Under the pieces are notes generated by a model. That model was not told the origin of the DNA and searched no databases. It saw nothing but the letters and a program-made list of their open reading frames with translations. A stretch of DNA of 42,810 bases from Terriglobales bacterium (GTDB lineage: Bacteria; Acidobacteriota; Terriglobia; Terriglobales; Acidobacteriaceae), in NCBI GenBank assembly GCA_015654835.1, contig JAATGG010000212.1:1-42810 (forward strand), written 5' to 3'. Positions 1 through 7,666 of this stretch are shown in pieces (the first letter of the stretch is position 1; every line of letters begins with the position of its first letter). A program made the position numbers and the translations under genes.

Positions 1-224
1 CCGGCGAATCCCACCAGACCCAGCAGCAGCGCCGATTTGGTGAGCCGGTAAACCAGCCAGGAGATGGCCACGCGGGTCATCCACGTGCCGATGAGGGAGA
101 TGCTCTGGCCGCCAAAAAAGAGACGGAAATTACGGTGGCGCAAGGCCCGCCAAGCGTGCGAAAGATCTCCGTGCGGGGGCGCGGCTGCGTCCTCGCGGAT
201 TGGGGTCCTGGCTCCTGGCGTCAT
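1..224 (-). CDS. MFS transporter, N-terminal part (cut by window edge)
   Basis: The complement reads from an ATG at 224 for about 74 codons to the window edge without a stop. After a hydrophilic leader of about 20 residues comes [20 protein letters not shown], then a first membrane helix with [20 protein letters not shown]. This is the typical start of MFS proteins of the EntS/MFS_3 exporter type (RNFRLFxxGQxxSxxGxWM). It would be an inner-membrane, probably proton-driven, exporter; the substrate cannot be read. It lies 84 bases downstream of the PASTA gene on the same strand and may be the last gene seen of the aroB run. The family call is fairly safe; substrate and full length are unknown. 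Confidence 0.75.
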   Translation of the reverse strand, partial: MTPGARTPIREDAAAPPHGDLSHAWRALRHRNFRLFFGGQSISLIGTWMTRVAISWLVYRLTKSALLLGLVGFA

Positions 225-308
225 TGCTTTAATTTAGACGCGGCAGGCTGGCGAAATGACCCCGCGCGCAATTCCCTCTGGACTTGCAGTGTACCGGGTT
301 TGCCCGAG

Positions 309-1112
309 TCACTTGGCTACCGTCAGCTTGACCGGTGTGCTCTGGTCCACGCGCATACCGGCTTGCGGCTGTTGCGCCGTTACCGAACCGGGCGCCACCG
401 GCAGCTTGGGCGCGGCATTGCCGACGCCGACCGCAGATATATGCACATCCACAAAAGTGGGCGGCGCGGTCTTCAGGCCGACCTTGGCCAGGGCATCCTG
501 CGCAACCACAATCGGCATGCCGATCAGGTCGGGCATCACGAATCCATCGGCGGCATCGGTGCTGGGGGCGGCCACCAGCAGGTTGATGCTGGGCCCGGCA
601 ATGCCCTGGGCGTGGGCCGGCGGGTCCTGCGCCAGCACCGTTCCCTCGGCTACTTTGCCATACGGCAGGCGGGCGGTTACGCCCACATCGAGTCCCACGC
701 GCCTCAGGCGCAACGCGGCTACGCGCTCATCGCTGCCCACCGTGTCGGGCACCTCGACCTTTTGCGGACCGAGGCTTTCGGCCACGCGCACGCGCCACTC
801 CCGGCGCACCACGGTTCCTGCCGAGGGCGATTGCGACAAAATATGGCCCGCAGCCACATCGGCGGAGTAATAGCGATTGTCGAGATCGAGATTCAGCCCC
901 AGCCCCGAGGTCTGGCTGCGCGCGTCGGCCACAGTCATCCCTTTGAGCGCGGGCACCTGCACCTCGGCGCCGTGAATGGCAAAGTGCATGGTGGTAATCG
1001 CCGAAAGCAGGGCCACGGCCACCAGCACCATCACCAGCGATGCTATCTGAAAGAAATTGATGACGGGGCGGCGCCTGTAATTGCGCACCGGCGATAGCCT
1101 GTTGATCTGCAT
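309..1112 (-). CDS. Single-pass membrane protein with three PASTA domains, no kinase domain
   Basis: 267 residues. A basic cytoplasmic tail (residues 1-18, RNYRRRP) is followed by one membrane helix (about 19-42) and three extracytoplasmic PASTA repeats at about 50-115, 117-185 and 195-267. Each has the V-P-x-hydrophobic-G/V start and a QxPxxG-like turn (SQSPSAG, AQDPPAH, AQQPQAG). PASTA domains are known from Ser/Thr kinases and penicillin-binding proteins, where they sense peptidoglycan or muropeptides; here neither a kinase nor a transpeptidase is attached. The ATG at 1112 shares one base with the stop of the OsmC gene (TAATG), which argues for translational coupling and for this start over a longer reading frame that runs back into osmC. 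A cell-wall sensing or scaffolding role is inference. Confidence 0.8.
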   Translation of the reverse strand: MQINRLSPVRNYRRRPVINFFQIASLVMVLVAVALLSAITTMHFAIHGAEVQVPALKGMTVADARSQTSGLGLNLDLDNRYYSADVAAGHILSQSPSAGTVVRREWRVRVAESLGPQKVEVPDTVGSDERVAALRLRRVGLDVGVTARLPYGKVAEGTVLAQDPPAHAQGIAGPSINLLVAAPSTDAADGFVMPDLIGMPIVVAQDALAKVGLKTAPPTFVDVHISAVGVGNAAPKLPVAPGSVTAQQPQAGMRVDQSTPVKLTVAK

Positions 1113-1528
1113 TATGGTTCGGGCTCCCCATCCGGATAGACGATCTCGTACTCGATGGTTGCGGCTTTCTCCAGCATTTGCGAGACGGAACAATACTTGT
1201 TTTTCGACAGGGATACGGCATCTTCGACGGCCTTGCGGCTCAGCGTTCCGTGCACCGTGTAGGTGAGCTTGATGTGCGTAAAGACGCGTGGCGGCTCGCT
1301 GGCCTGGGTTGCCGTGGCGGAGACGCGCAGACCGGTCAGGGGCTGCCGCTTCTTTTGGAGAATGCTGACCACATCGACGGAGGTACATCCGCAGAGCGCC
1401 ATCAGCACGGCTTCCATGGGGCTGGGGCCGTGGGTGTGGGCCGGGTCGGCGTCGAAGATCACCGTGTTGCCGTTCTCCGTGCTCCCCTCGTAAAGGCTGC
1501 CTTGCTTCCACTCGCTGTGCGCAATCAT
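1112..1528 (-). CDS. OsmC family protein
   Basis: 138 residues, the normal size of an OsmC/Ohr-fold protein. Two cysteine regions are visible: MALCGCTSVDVV (Cys46 and Cys48) and NKYCSV (Cys113). They match the two redox cysteines of the OsmC/YhfA group, which reduces organic hydroperoxides in the cytoplasm. The flanking GPSPMEAVLMALCGCT is the characteristic helix of the family. It is 21 bases downstream of the CDF transporter gene and overlaps the PASTA gene by one base, so it belongs to the aroB-menG-CDF run. No strong Shine-Dalgarno is seen before the ATG at 1528, consistent with coupled translation. The YhfA-like subgroup is favoured over Ohr; the substrate is not known. Confidence 0.88.
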   Translation of the reverse strand: MIAHSEWKQGSLYEGSTENGNTVIFDADPAHTHGPSPMEAVLMALCGCTSVDVVSILQKKRQPLTGLRVSATATQASEPPRVFTHIKLTYTVHGTLSRKAVEDAVSLSKNKYCSVSQMLEKAATIEYEIVYPDGEPEP

Positions 1529-1549
1529 TCTTTTAGGCGCTCCCCTCGT

Positions 1550-2977
1550 TTACCGCAAGTTATCTGTGACTGGCTCGGGGTGAATGGTCACCCGGTAGAC
1601 TTCCGGGCACTCCAGCTTGAAGCGGTCTTCAAGCGAAGTGATCACCTCGTGGACGCGCTGCATGGTCAGATCGTCGGGCAGCGTGCAATGGAACGAAAGA
1701 TGAATGTGCTCGCCCGCGCGGCTCACCGTAATCTCGTGCACATCCACGATCTCAGGATAACTATCGGCCGTCGAGCGTAGCGCGATCTCGATCCGGCGGT
1801 CTTCGACCACCACTTCTTCCGGCTGCTCGATGGTCGCGGGCTCGCTCTCGATGTGGGTCAGCACTGAGTCCACCTCGGGAGTCTCGCGCAGAATCTCGGC
1901 TTCCATGCCGCTGACGAAATTATGCGCTTCAAGCAGCCGCATGGTCTCTTCCAGCTCCACATGCAGTTCCACGCGGAGCCGGCCTTTGTGCGACTGCACG
2001 CTCAACTCGTGCACCGATACATTGTTGCGCGCAGCCACCGCCCGCACCCGGTCGAAGATGCTTTCCGCCCGCGCTTGCCGGGGAATCGTGTGGATCACCA
2101 CGTCGGCGGCGGGCAGCACCCGGTGAACGGCGCTGGTAGCGGCCTGCACCAGTTCGCCTGTGTGTTCGAAGGTGTAGCGGCGGGGCAGCGCCAGCGTCAG
2201 GTCGGCAAAATAAGCGGCGCCCGCGCGGCGCACGCGCGCCTGCTCCACGGCCAGCACCCCATCGACCTGCGTCACTTCGCGCAGGATGCGCCGTCGCGTT
2301 TCGGCCGGCGCCTGATCCATCAGCACTTCGACCGCTTCATGGCCAAGGCGCAGGGTCAGCCGCAGAATCAAGATGGAGACCAGGATGGCGGCCAGCGGAT
2401 CGGCATAGCGCAGCGGGCCGATGCCGAACCTCATGCCGGCCCAACTGGCCGCGAGCCCGGCCAGCACGGCCAGCGAAGACCAGATGTCGCTGGCGAAATG
2501 AAAGGCGTCGGTTGCCAGAGCCGGCGAGCCGGTCTGTTCCGCTACTTTCCGCAACTGCCGCGAGCGCCAGAAGTCCACCGCAATCGACAGCAGCACCACC
2601 AGTACCGGCCATACGGAGTGGCGCAGCTCCACGCGATGGTGCAGGATGCGCGCCAGCGCTTCCCAGATGATCCAGGCGCTGGATACCGCCATCAGAATCA
2701 CTTCCCCGAAGGAGGAGAGGTTTTCGATTTTGCCGTGGCCGTAGGTGTGGTCCTCGTCGGCGGGCTTGTCGGAGACACGCACGGAGAAGAACGTCAGCCC
2801 GGCGCCGACCATGTCCAGCGCGGAGTGCGCCGCGTCGGACAGCACGCCCAACGAGCCCGACAGCAATCCCGCCGCCAGCTTGAGCAGCGTCATGGCCGCG
2901 GCGGCCAACAGCGATTGCAGCGCCACGCGGCGCTTTTGGGCGGAGATCCCGGCCAGACTGGAAGCAGCGGACGTCAT
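1550..2977 (-). CDS. Cation diffusion facilitator with three tandem C-terminal dimerisation-type domains
   Basis: 475 residues, long for a CDF protein (usually about 300). The membrane part (about 15-210) carries the transport-site signatures SDAAHSALDMVG in helix 2 and TDAFHFASDIWSS in helix 5, plus YGHGKIENL. These place an H/D metal site in an inner-membrane exporter of Zn2+, Fe2+ or Mn2+. The cytoplasmic tail appears triplicated: about 215-301 (ends VIHTIP), 303-383 (VHELSVQSHKG to LTHIES) and 384-470 (VHEITVSRAGEHIHLSFH to VTIHPEP). Each has the alternating beta-alpha pattern of the ZT_dimer fold. The start at 2977 lies 12 bases after the menG stop. Metal specificity cannot be read from the sequence. 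Confidence 0.9.
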   Translation of the reverse strand: MTSAASSLAGISAQKRRVALQSLLAAAAMTLLKLAAGLLSGSLGVLSDAAHSALDMVGAGLTFFSVRVSDKPADEDHTYGHGKIENLSSFGEVILMAVSSAWIIWEALARILHHRVELRHSVWPVLVVLLSIAVDFWRSRQLRKVAEQTGSPALATDAFHFASDIWSSLAVLAGLAASWAGMRFGIGPLRYADPLAAILVSILILRLTLRLGHEAVEVLMDQAPAETRRRILREVTQVDGVLAVEQARVRRAGAAYFADLTLALPRRYTFEHTGELVQAATSAVHRVLPAADVVIHTIPRQARAESIFDRVRAVAARNNVSVHELSVQSHKGRLRVELHVELEETMRLLEAHNFVSGMEAEILRETPEVDSVLTHIESEPATIEQPEEVVVEDRRIEIALRSTADSYPEIVDVHEITVSRAGEHIHLSFHCTLPDDLTMQRVHEVITSLEDRFKLECPEVYRVTIHPEPVTDNLR

Positions 2978-2989
2978 GGCGTTTTCAGC

Positions 2990-3748
2990 CTACTCTGGAC
3001 GCTTGGCGGTGTACAGACCCGCGATGCCGAAGGTATAAGGTTGCCACGCGCACTCCTGGTAACCGACCGAGCGCATCAGCGCCAGCATTTCTGCCGGAGG
3101 TGGAAAGCTGTCCACCGAGGTTGGCAGGTAGTTATAGGGCCCGTCCTTGCCGCAAATCAACCTTCCGATCCTCGGCAGCACGCGGCGAAAGTAGACGGCA
3201 TAGGCTTTGCCCAGCAGGCCGCCCGGCTCGCTGAAGTCCAAAATACCCAACTGCCCGCCCGGTTTGAGAACCCGCTGAAACTCGCGTAGTCCGGCCTCGT
3301 AGTTGGAGAGGTTCCTGAACCCGAACGCGGTCACGATCAGGTCCAGCGAGGCGGAGCGCAACGGCAGGTGCAGCGCATCGGCTTCCAGCGCGATGGCGCA
3401 GGCCTCCCCCGGCTTGCGCTGGCCAAACTTGCGGGCCCCCCGGCTCAACATGCCGCGCGCAAAATCCGCCGCCAGCACAGGCCTTGCACCCCGCGGACGC
3501 TGCTTCAGCAGGGCCATGGTCATGTCGCCGGTGCCGCAGCAGATATCCAGAATGGCCGCGTCGGGCCGGGCCAGGATGGGACGAAAGCGCCGCGCCGTCC
3601 GGTTCCACCACAGCCGGTCGATATTGGCCGAGAGCAGATGATTCAGCAGGTCGTAGCGGGGCGCGATGGAGTCGAACATCCGCTGCACCGCCTGCGCGGC
3701 GCTGGTCTCGTCCGCCGCGCCTGCCGGTTTTGCGCCGGAAACTGCCAT
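2990..3748 (-). CDS. ubiE: Demethylmenaquinone methyltransferase (UbiE/MenG)
   Basis: 252 residues. It methylates the quinone ring in the last step of menaquinone synthesis using S-adenosylmethionine. Family marks are FDSIAPRYDLLNHLLS near residue 28, WWNRTARR, the SAM-binding motif LDICCGTGDMTMAL, FGFRNLSNYE and LKPGGQLGILDFSEP. The N-terminal 20 residues are an Ala-rich extension. The gene begins one base inside the aroB stop (TGATG at 3746-3750), so the two are almost certainly co-transcribed and coupled. AroB feeds chorismate and hence menaquinone, which makes the pairing sensible. The symbol menG is equally suitable if the organism makes only menaquinone, as expected for Acidobacteriota. 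Confidence 0.95.
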   Translation of the reverse strand: MAVSGAKPAGAADETSAAQAVQRMFDSIAPRYDLLNHLLSANIDRLWWNRTARRFRPILARPDAAILDICCGTGDMTMALLKQRPRGARPVLAADFARGMLSRGARKFGQRKPGEACAIALEADALHLPLRSASLDLIVTAFGFRNLSNYEAGLREFQRVLKPGGQLGILDFSEPGGLLGKAYAVYFRRVLPRIGRLICGKDGPYNYLPTSVDSFPPPAEMLALMRSVGYQECAWQPYTFGIAGLYTAKRPE

Positions 3749-4848
3749 CAGGCGTGCAACTCCGTGGCCCGCGCCAGCATGTATTCGGCTGCGGTTTCGA
3801 GTTCTGCCGCGCTTACATCCTGCACCACGCCGGCATCGCCGATGCCCAGCGGCAGCACGAATCTCCGCACGCCGCCGATGTTCTTTTTATCGAGGCCGGC
3901 AGCGGCTACCAGCTTGGCTGCCCGCACCTTGAGCGGAGGCAGCGGCCCATAGAGATGGATCAGGCTCTCCAGCCGTTCGGCCTGGCGGCTGGTGATCGTG
4001 CCGCGTTCCTTGGCCAGATGAAGGGCGGCCACCATGCCCCAGCCGACAGCCTCGCCATGCAGCAGGACCTTGTAATGCGTAGCTTGTTCGAGGGCATGGC
4101 CCAGCGTGTGACCCAGGTTCAAGATCATGCGCAGCCCGTTTTCGCGCTCATCGAGATTGACCACGCCCGCCTTCACGCGGATGGATGCGGCAATGACTTT
4201 TTCCAGCGCCTTGGGGTCGCGGCCGAGCACGTCGTTCACATGCTCCTCCATAAAACGCACCAGCGTACGATCGCGGATGATCGCGGCCTTCACGCTTTCC
4301 ATCAGGCCGGCGCGCAGTTCGCGGTCGGGTAAGGTGCCCAGCGCCGCAATGTCGGCAAACACCGCCAGCGGATGATGAAAGTTGCCCACGAGATTCTTGC
4401 CTTCGGGCAGGTTCACGCCCGTCTTGCCGCCCACCGACGAATCGACCTGCGACAGAAGCGTCGTGGGAACCTGCACGTACGGAATGCCGCGCATATAGAT
4501 CGCAGCCAGAAACCCGCCCACGTCGCCCACGATGCCGCCGCCAAAGGCAATCAGCAGCGAGCCGCGGTCTCCGCCGGCCTCGGCCATCTGCCGTGCCAGC
4601 TTTTCTACACTGGAGAGCGTTTTGTGGCCTTCTCCGGGGGCAAGAAACAGCGCAATGGGAGCCTCGGCAAACGAGCCTGCAAAGGCTTCGCCCCACAAGG
4701 CCCATATCTCCGGCGAAGTGACGACAAAGACCCGCCGCGGCAACTGGCCCACGATGCGCTCGATGCGCGGAGCGAGAGTGGAAATCAGGCCGCTGCCCGT
4801 AATTACGTCATATCTGGCTGAAGGTGTTTCTACTCGTATGGTCTGCAC
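3748..4848 (-). CDS. aroB: 3-dehydroquinate synthase
   Basis: 366 residues, the usual length. This is the second step of the shikimate pathway, converting DAHP to 3-dehydroquinate in an NAD- and metal-dependent reaction. The unmistakable block AFGGGIVGDVGGFLAAIYMR, PTTLLSQVDSSVGGKTGVN and the metal-site NLGHTLGHALE are all present, with HGEAVGWGM further on. The start is a GTG at 4848, preceded by a modest AGGA about 10 bases upstream; no better in-frame start exists before the conserved N-terminus. It is the first gene of a minus-strand run reaching the left window edge, and its upstream region is shared with the divergent Hsp70 gene (165 bases). aroDE, which acts later in the same pathway, is at 21808-23361. 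Confidence 0.96.
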   Translation of the reverse strand: MQTIRVETPSARYDVITGSGLISTLAPRIERIVGQLPRRVFVVTSPEIWALWGEAFAGSFAEAPIALFLAPGEGHKTLSSVEKLARQMAEAGGDRGSLLIAFGGGIVGDVGGFLAAIYMRGIPYVQVPTTLLSQVDSSVGGKTGVNLPEGKNLVGNFHHPLAVFADIAALGTLPDRELRAGLMESVKAAIIRDRTLVRFMEEHVNDVLGRDPKALEKVIAASIRVKAGVVNLDERENGLRMILNLGHTLGHALEQATHYKVLLHGEAVGWGMVAALHLAKERGTITSRQAERLESLIHLYGPLPPLKVRAAKLVAAAGLDKKNIGGVRRFVLPLGIGDAGVVQDVSAAELETAAEYMLARATELHA

Positions 4849-5013
4849 GCTGCTTCTATCCTAAAGGAAGCATCGGCAAGAAGCGTCAGTACCCGATGCC
4901 CGGCTCGCTATTGCATCCAACTTGAGCAAACGGCAACTGCAGGCAAAAGTCGAGCGTGGACGCTGGCTTGATGGTCCCGGTTGCCGGCAAATGACGGCTT
5001 AAACTGGAGGAGT

Positions 5014-6534
5014 ATGCGGATCGGCATCGATTTCGGAACCACGCGCGTGGTGGTTGCCGCCGTAGATCGCGGCAATTTTCCGCTGGTGCATTTCGAGGCG
5101 CCGGATGGTCAGATGCGCGACTGGTTTCCCCCCGTGGTCGCAGTGAATGGCGGCCAGCGGGTGTATGGCTGGGAGGCCCTGGCCATGCAAGCCGATGCCC
5201 GCTGGACCCTGCTGCGTTCGCCCAAGCGCTGGCTGCGTCTCGGCGGTCCCCGCACCGAGGTGGAAGTTGCCGGCCAGTCCCTGCCGCTGCGCGTGCTGGT
5301 GGCGGAGATGATGGCCGCTCTGCGCACCCAGTTGCTGCATCACTCCAATCTTGGCGCCGGCCCTGAGGAGCGTCTTGAAGTGGTGCTGGGCGTTCCCGCC
5401 AACGCCAACAGCAATCAGCGCTTTATGACTGAAGAGGCGGCGCAGGAGGCAGGCTTTTCAGTGTTGGGACTGGCGAATGAGCCCTCCGCCGCGGCGCTGG
5501 AGTTTGCCTATCGCAACAGTGCCGAGCGCAAGAGCCGCGTGGGCAGCGGTCTGGTGGTCTACGATCTGGGTGGCGGCACCTTTGACGTTTCGCTGGTGAC
5601 GCTGGGTGAGACCGAGCACACCATCGAGGCCTCCGACGGAATTCCCAACCTGGGCGGCGACGACTTCGACGAGATCCTGGCCGAGCTGGCCCTTACCTGT
5701 GCGCAGCCCGAGCCGCCTCTGAGCCCGTTTGAACGGCGGCTGCTGCTCGACGAATGCCGCGAAAAGAAAGAGTCCCTCAACCCCAACACCCGCCGCGTCA
5801 CGATCGACATGGAGCGGGCGCGTCCCGGTCTGGATCAGGTGACGATCCCCGTGGAAACGTACTACGAGCGTTGCCGTCCGCTGATCGACTCGACCCGGGC
5901 AGTGGTCGAAAATCTGCTCGCCGCGCACTCCGGCCGGCCCCTGGACACGCTCTATGTCACCGGCGGCGGGTCGGAGCTGCCCCCGGTGGCGCGCATTCTC
6001 CGCGAGAGCTTCGGCCGCAAGGTGCGCCGCTCCGCCTATATGCGTTCGGCAAGCGCCGTGGGGCTGGCGATTCGCGCCGCTGCCGCCGGCGACCGGCTGC
6101 AGGAGCAGTTCAACCAGAACTTCGGCATGTGGCGCGAGGCCGACTCTGGCGGCACCATCGTCTTCGACCTCATCTTTCCCAGGGGAGCGCGGATGCCGGC
6201 CCCCGGCGATCCGCCGCTGCGTTTCGAGCGCCGCTACCAGCCGGCCCACAACATCGGCCACTTCCGCTATCTGGAGTGTTCGCAACTCGATGAGCATGGG
6301 CAGCCGACAGGTGAAATCACCAATTGGGAGCAGATTCAGTTTCCCTTTGACCCGCGCCTGTGGGGCCGTGACGATCTGGCCGGCGAGCCGGTCCAACTGC
6401 TGGCTGAGCCGAATGGCGAAACCATCCGCGAAGAATATACCTGCGATGCCAGCGGCAATGTGCGGGTAAAAATCTCGGCGGAGCCGTCCGGCTACGCGCG
6501 TGAGTTTTCAATTGGGCAGTTGGCCGGAAACTAA
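5014..6534 (+). CDS. Hsp70-family ATPase with a divergent C-terminal domain
   Basis: 506 residues. The actin-like ATPase core is complete: phosphate-1 motif GIDFGTTRVV at the start, phosphate-2 VVYDLGGGTFDVSLV near residue 180, and the adenosine motif LYVTGGGSELPPVARIL near 315. After about residue 370 a beta-rich segment (IVFDLIFPRGARMP, then FERRYQPAHNIGHFRYLECS) replaces the usual DnaK substrate-binding and helical lid domains. The ATG at 5014 is chosen because GGAGG lies just before it (5006-5010) and MRIGIDFG is the family's normal first residue block. An in-frame TTG at 4981 would only add 11 residues. No dnaJ or grpE is nearby. It is probably a specialised chaperone; clients are unknown. 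Confidence 0.88.
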   Translation: MRIGIDFGTTRVVVAAVDRGNFPLVHFEAPDGQMRDWFPPVVAVNGGQRVYGWEALAMQADARWTLLRSPKRWLRLGGPRTEVEVAGQSLPLRVLVAEMMAALRTQLLHHSNLGAGPEERLEVVLGVPANANSNQRFMTEEAAQEAGFSVLGLANEPSAAALEFAYRNSAERKSRVGSGLVVYDLGGGTFDVSLVTLGETEHTIEASDGIPNLGGDDFDEILAELALTCAQPEPPLSPFERRLLLDECREKKESLNPNTRRVTIDMERARPGLDQVTIPVETYYERCRPLIDSTRAVVENLLAAHSGRPLDTLYVTGGGSELPPVARILRESFGRKVRRSAYMRSASAVGLAIRAAAAGDRLQEQFNQNFGMWREADSGGTIVFDLIFPRGARMPAPGDPPLRFERRYQPAHNIGHFRYLECSQLDEHGQPTGEITNWEQIQFPFDPRLWGRDDLAGEPVQLLAEPNGETIREEYTCDASGNVRVKISAEPSGYAREFSIGQLAGN

Positions 6535-6614
6535 GACAGTTCTCCTATGGCTATAGAGAGAAACTGCCTTATAGCAATTTCGGGATGGGTGCAGGCCGAA
6601 AGCACACTTTGAGT

Positions 6615-6637
6615 GGCTTTTTCCTCAAGAAAAAGCC
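6615..6637. terminator. Perfect 9-bp palindromic hairpin between convergent genes
   Basis: GGCTTTTTC (6615-6623) pairs perfectly with GAAAAAGCC (6629-6637) around a 5-base CTCAA loop. It sits between the stop of the Hsp70 gene (6534) and the stop of the opposing Crp gene (6681), so it can terminate from both sides. The same 23-base palindrome with three changes recurs at 36881-36903, so it may be an interspersed repeat as well as a terminator. A weaker stem, CAGTTCTC with GAGAAACTG, lies just before it. Confidence 0.6.
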
Positions 6638-6680
6638 CCCTTTATTGCTCTCAAAAGTTTGCGTGTATTCCGAAAATACT

Positions 6681-7391
6681 CTAATCCCGGGCTGTGTGCT
6701 TATAGAAATTCAGATAGAGATTGTGTACTGTCGGATAGCATTCGCAGGCCTCGGCCTCAAGGCCCTCTGGATTCACGATATGAATGCGCCCACGGCTGTA
6801 CTTGATCAACCCTTCACGCTGCAGCGCGCTTGCCGCCGCGGTGACGGTCGTGCGCCGCGCGCCCAGCATGGTGGCTACAAATTCCTGGGTCAGGTAAAAG
6901 GTCTCGCTTTCCACCCGGTCCCGCACCATCAGCAGCCAGCGCGCCAGCCGTTCCGATGCCTCGTGGAGCCGGTTGCAGGCCGCCAGTTGGCCAAGAATGG
7001 AGCCCTGGGTCTGGACGCCTTGCAACACTTGTTCGTGCAGCTCCGGGCGCTCCCGAAACTCCTTTTGCAGTTCTTTAAAGGGCATTCGGAGCGCGGTGGC
7101 ATCCACTTGGATGAAGCAGCGGGTGGGGACCCGGGCGTTGCCTAAAAGATGAAAGCTTTCAACGAGCCCTTCTTTACCCCAGATACCTACCTCGGCGCTG
7201 GCCCCATTGGACATTGAGCTGACAACCGAGGCAATGCCCGATGTAATGAAGTGCGCATACTGGGGCGTCTCGTCGGCTTCGTATACCACCTCCCGCGCTG
7301 CCAGCGTGACCGGCTTCAAGCGGGATAGAAGCGAATTTCGGTATGCAGCCGGGAGCGCTGCGAGCAGAAGGTTTGACTCATAAACGTTCAT
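6681..7391 (-). CDS. Crp/Fnr family transcriptional regulator
   Basis: 236 residues. An N-terminal cyclic-nucleotide-binding-type beta barrel (about 20-130, with EVVYEADETPQYAHFITSG and SAEVGIWGKEGLVE) is followed by a long helix and a C-terminal winged helix (about 165-225: FYLTQEFVATMLGARRTTVT, then REGLIKYSRGRIHIVNPEGLE). There is no N-terminal Fnr cysteine cluster, so direct oxygen sensing through Fe-S is unlikely. The ligand cannot be named: the R/S pair of true cAMP binders is not evident. A GAGGG lies about 9 bases before the ATG at 7391. It is divergent from the receiver-like gene at 7667, and a 275-base intergenic region with direct repeats lies between them. Confidence 0.9.
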   Translation of the reverse strand: MNVYESNLLLAALPAAYRNSLLSRLKPVTLAAREVVYEADETPQYAHFITSGIASVVSSMSNGASAEVGIWGKEGLVESFHLLGNARVPTRCFIQVDATALRMPFKELQKEFRERPELHEQVLQGVQTQGSILGQLAACNRLHEASERLARWLLMVRDRVESETFYLTQEFVATMLGARRTTVTAAASALQREGLIKYSRGRIHIVNPEGLEAEACECYPTVHNLYLNFYKHTARD

Positions 7392-7511
7392 CGGGCGTCC
7401 CTCATTCTGATTTGCAAAGGACGCCTAATAGGAACTGCGAGTCTAGCGTTCTCTGGGAAGACGGTCTTAGGTGCATCTTTGAAAGGGATTATCTCATTGA
7501 AAACTCGATTG

Positions 7512-7581
7512 TTATGTTCGCTACCGTACACAAGATCGAGGATTATTTCAGGACAGCGAATAGTCCCTCCTTATGTTCGCT
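7512..7581. repeat. Direct repeat TTATGTTCGCT, two copies
   Basis: TTATGTTCGCT occurs exactly at 7512-7522 and again at 7571-7581, 59 bases apart, between the divergent Crp gene and the receiver-like gene. The shorter AGCGAA part appears once more in between on the opposite strand. The position suggests regulator binding sites, but they lack the TGTGA-N6-TCACA dyad of classical Crp sites. The function is inference. Confidence 0.45.
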
Positions 7582-7666
7582 GGCAGACAGAACTTCTGCA
7601 ACGATCCAGATATTCTGCGTCCTCGCGGGTTATAAACAGCGAGGCATTCAGAGAACTGAGGAGTTA

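Noticed and set aside
309..1511. 400-codon version of the PASTA protein
   Set aside because: The first 133 codons run out of frame through the OsmC gene and have no domain; the ATG at 1112 overlaps the osmC stop and starts a normal membrane protein.
7343..7666. N-terminal extension of the receiver-like protein
   Set aside because: Overlaps the Crp start and the promoter repeats, has no fold signal, and a GAGGAG precedes the ATG at 7667.
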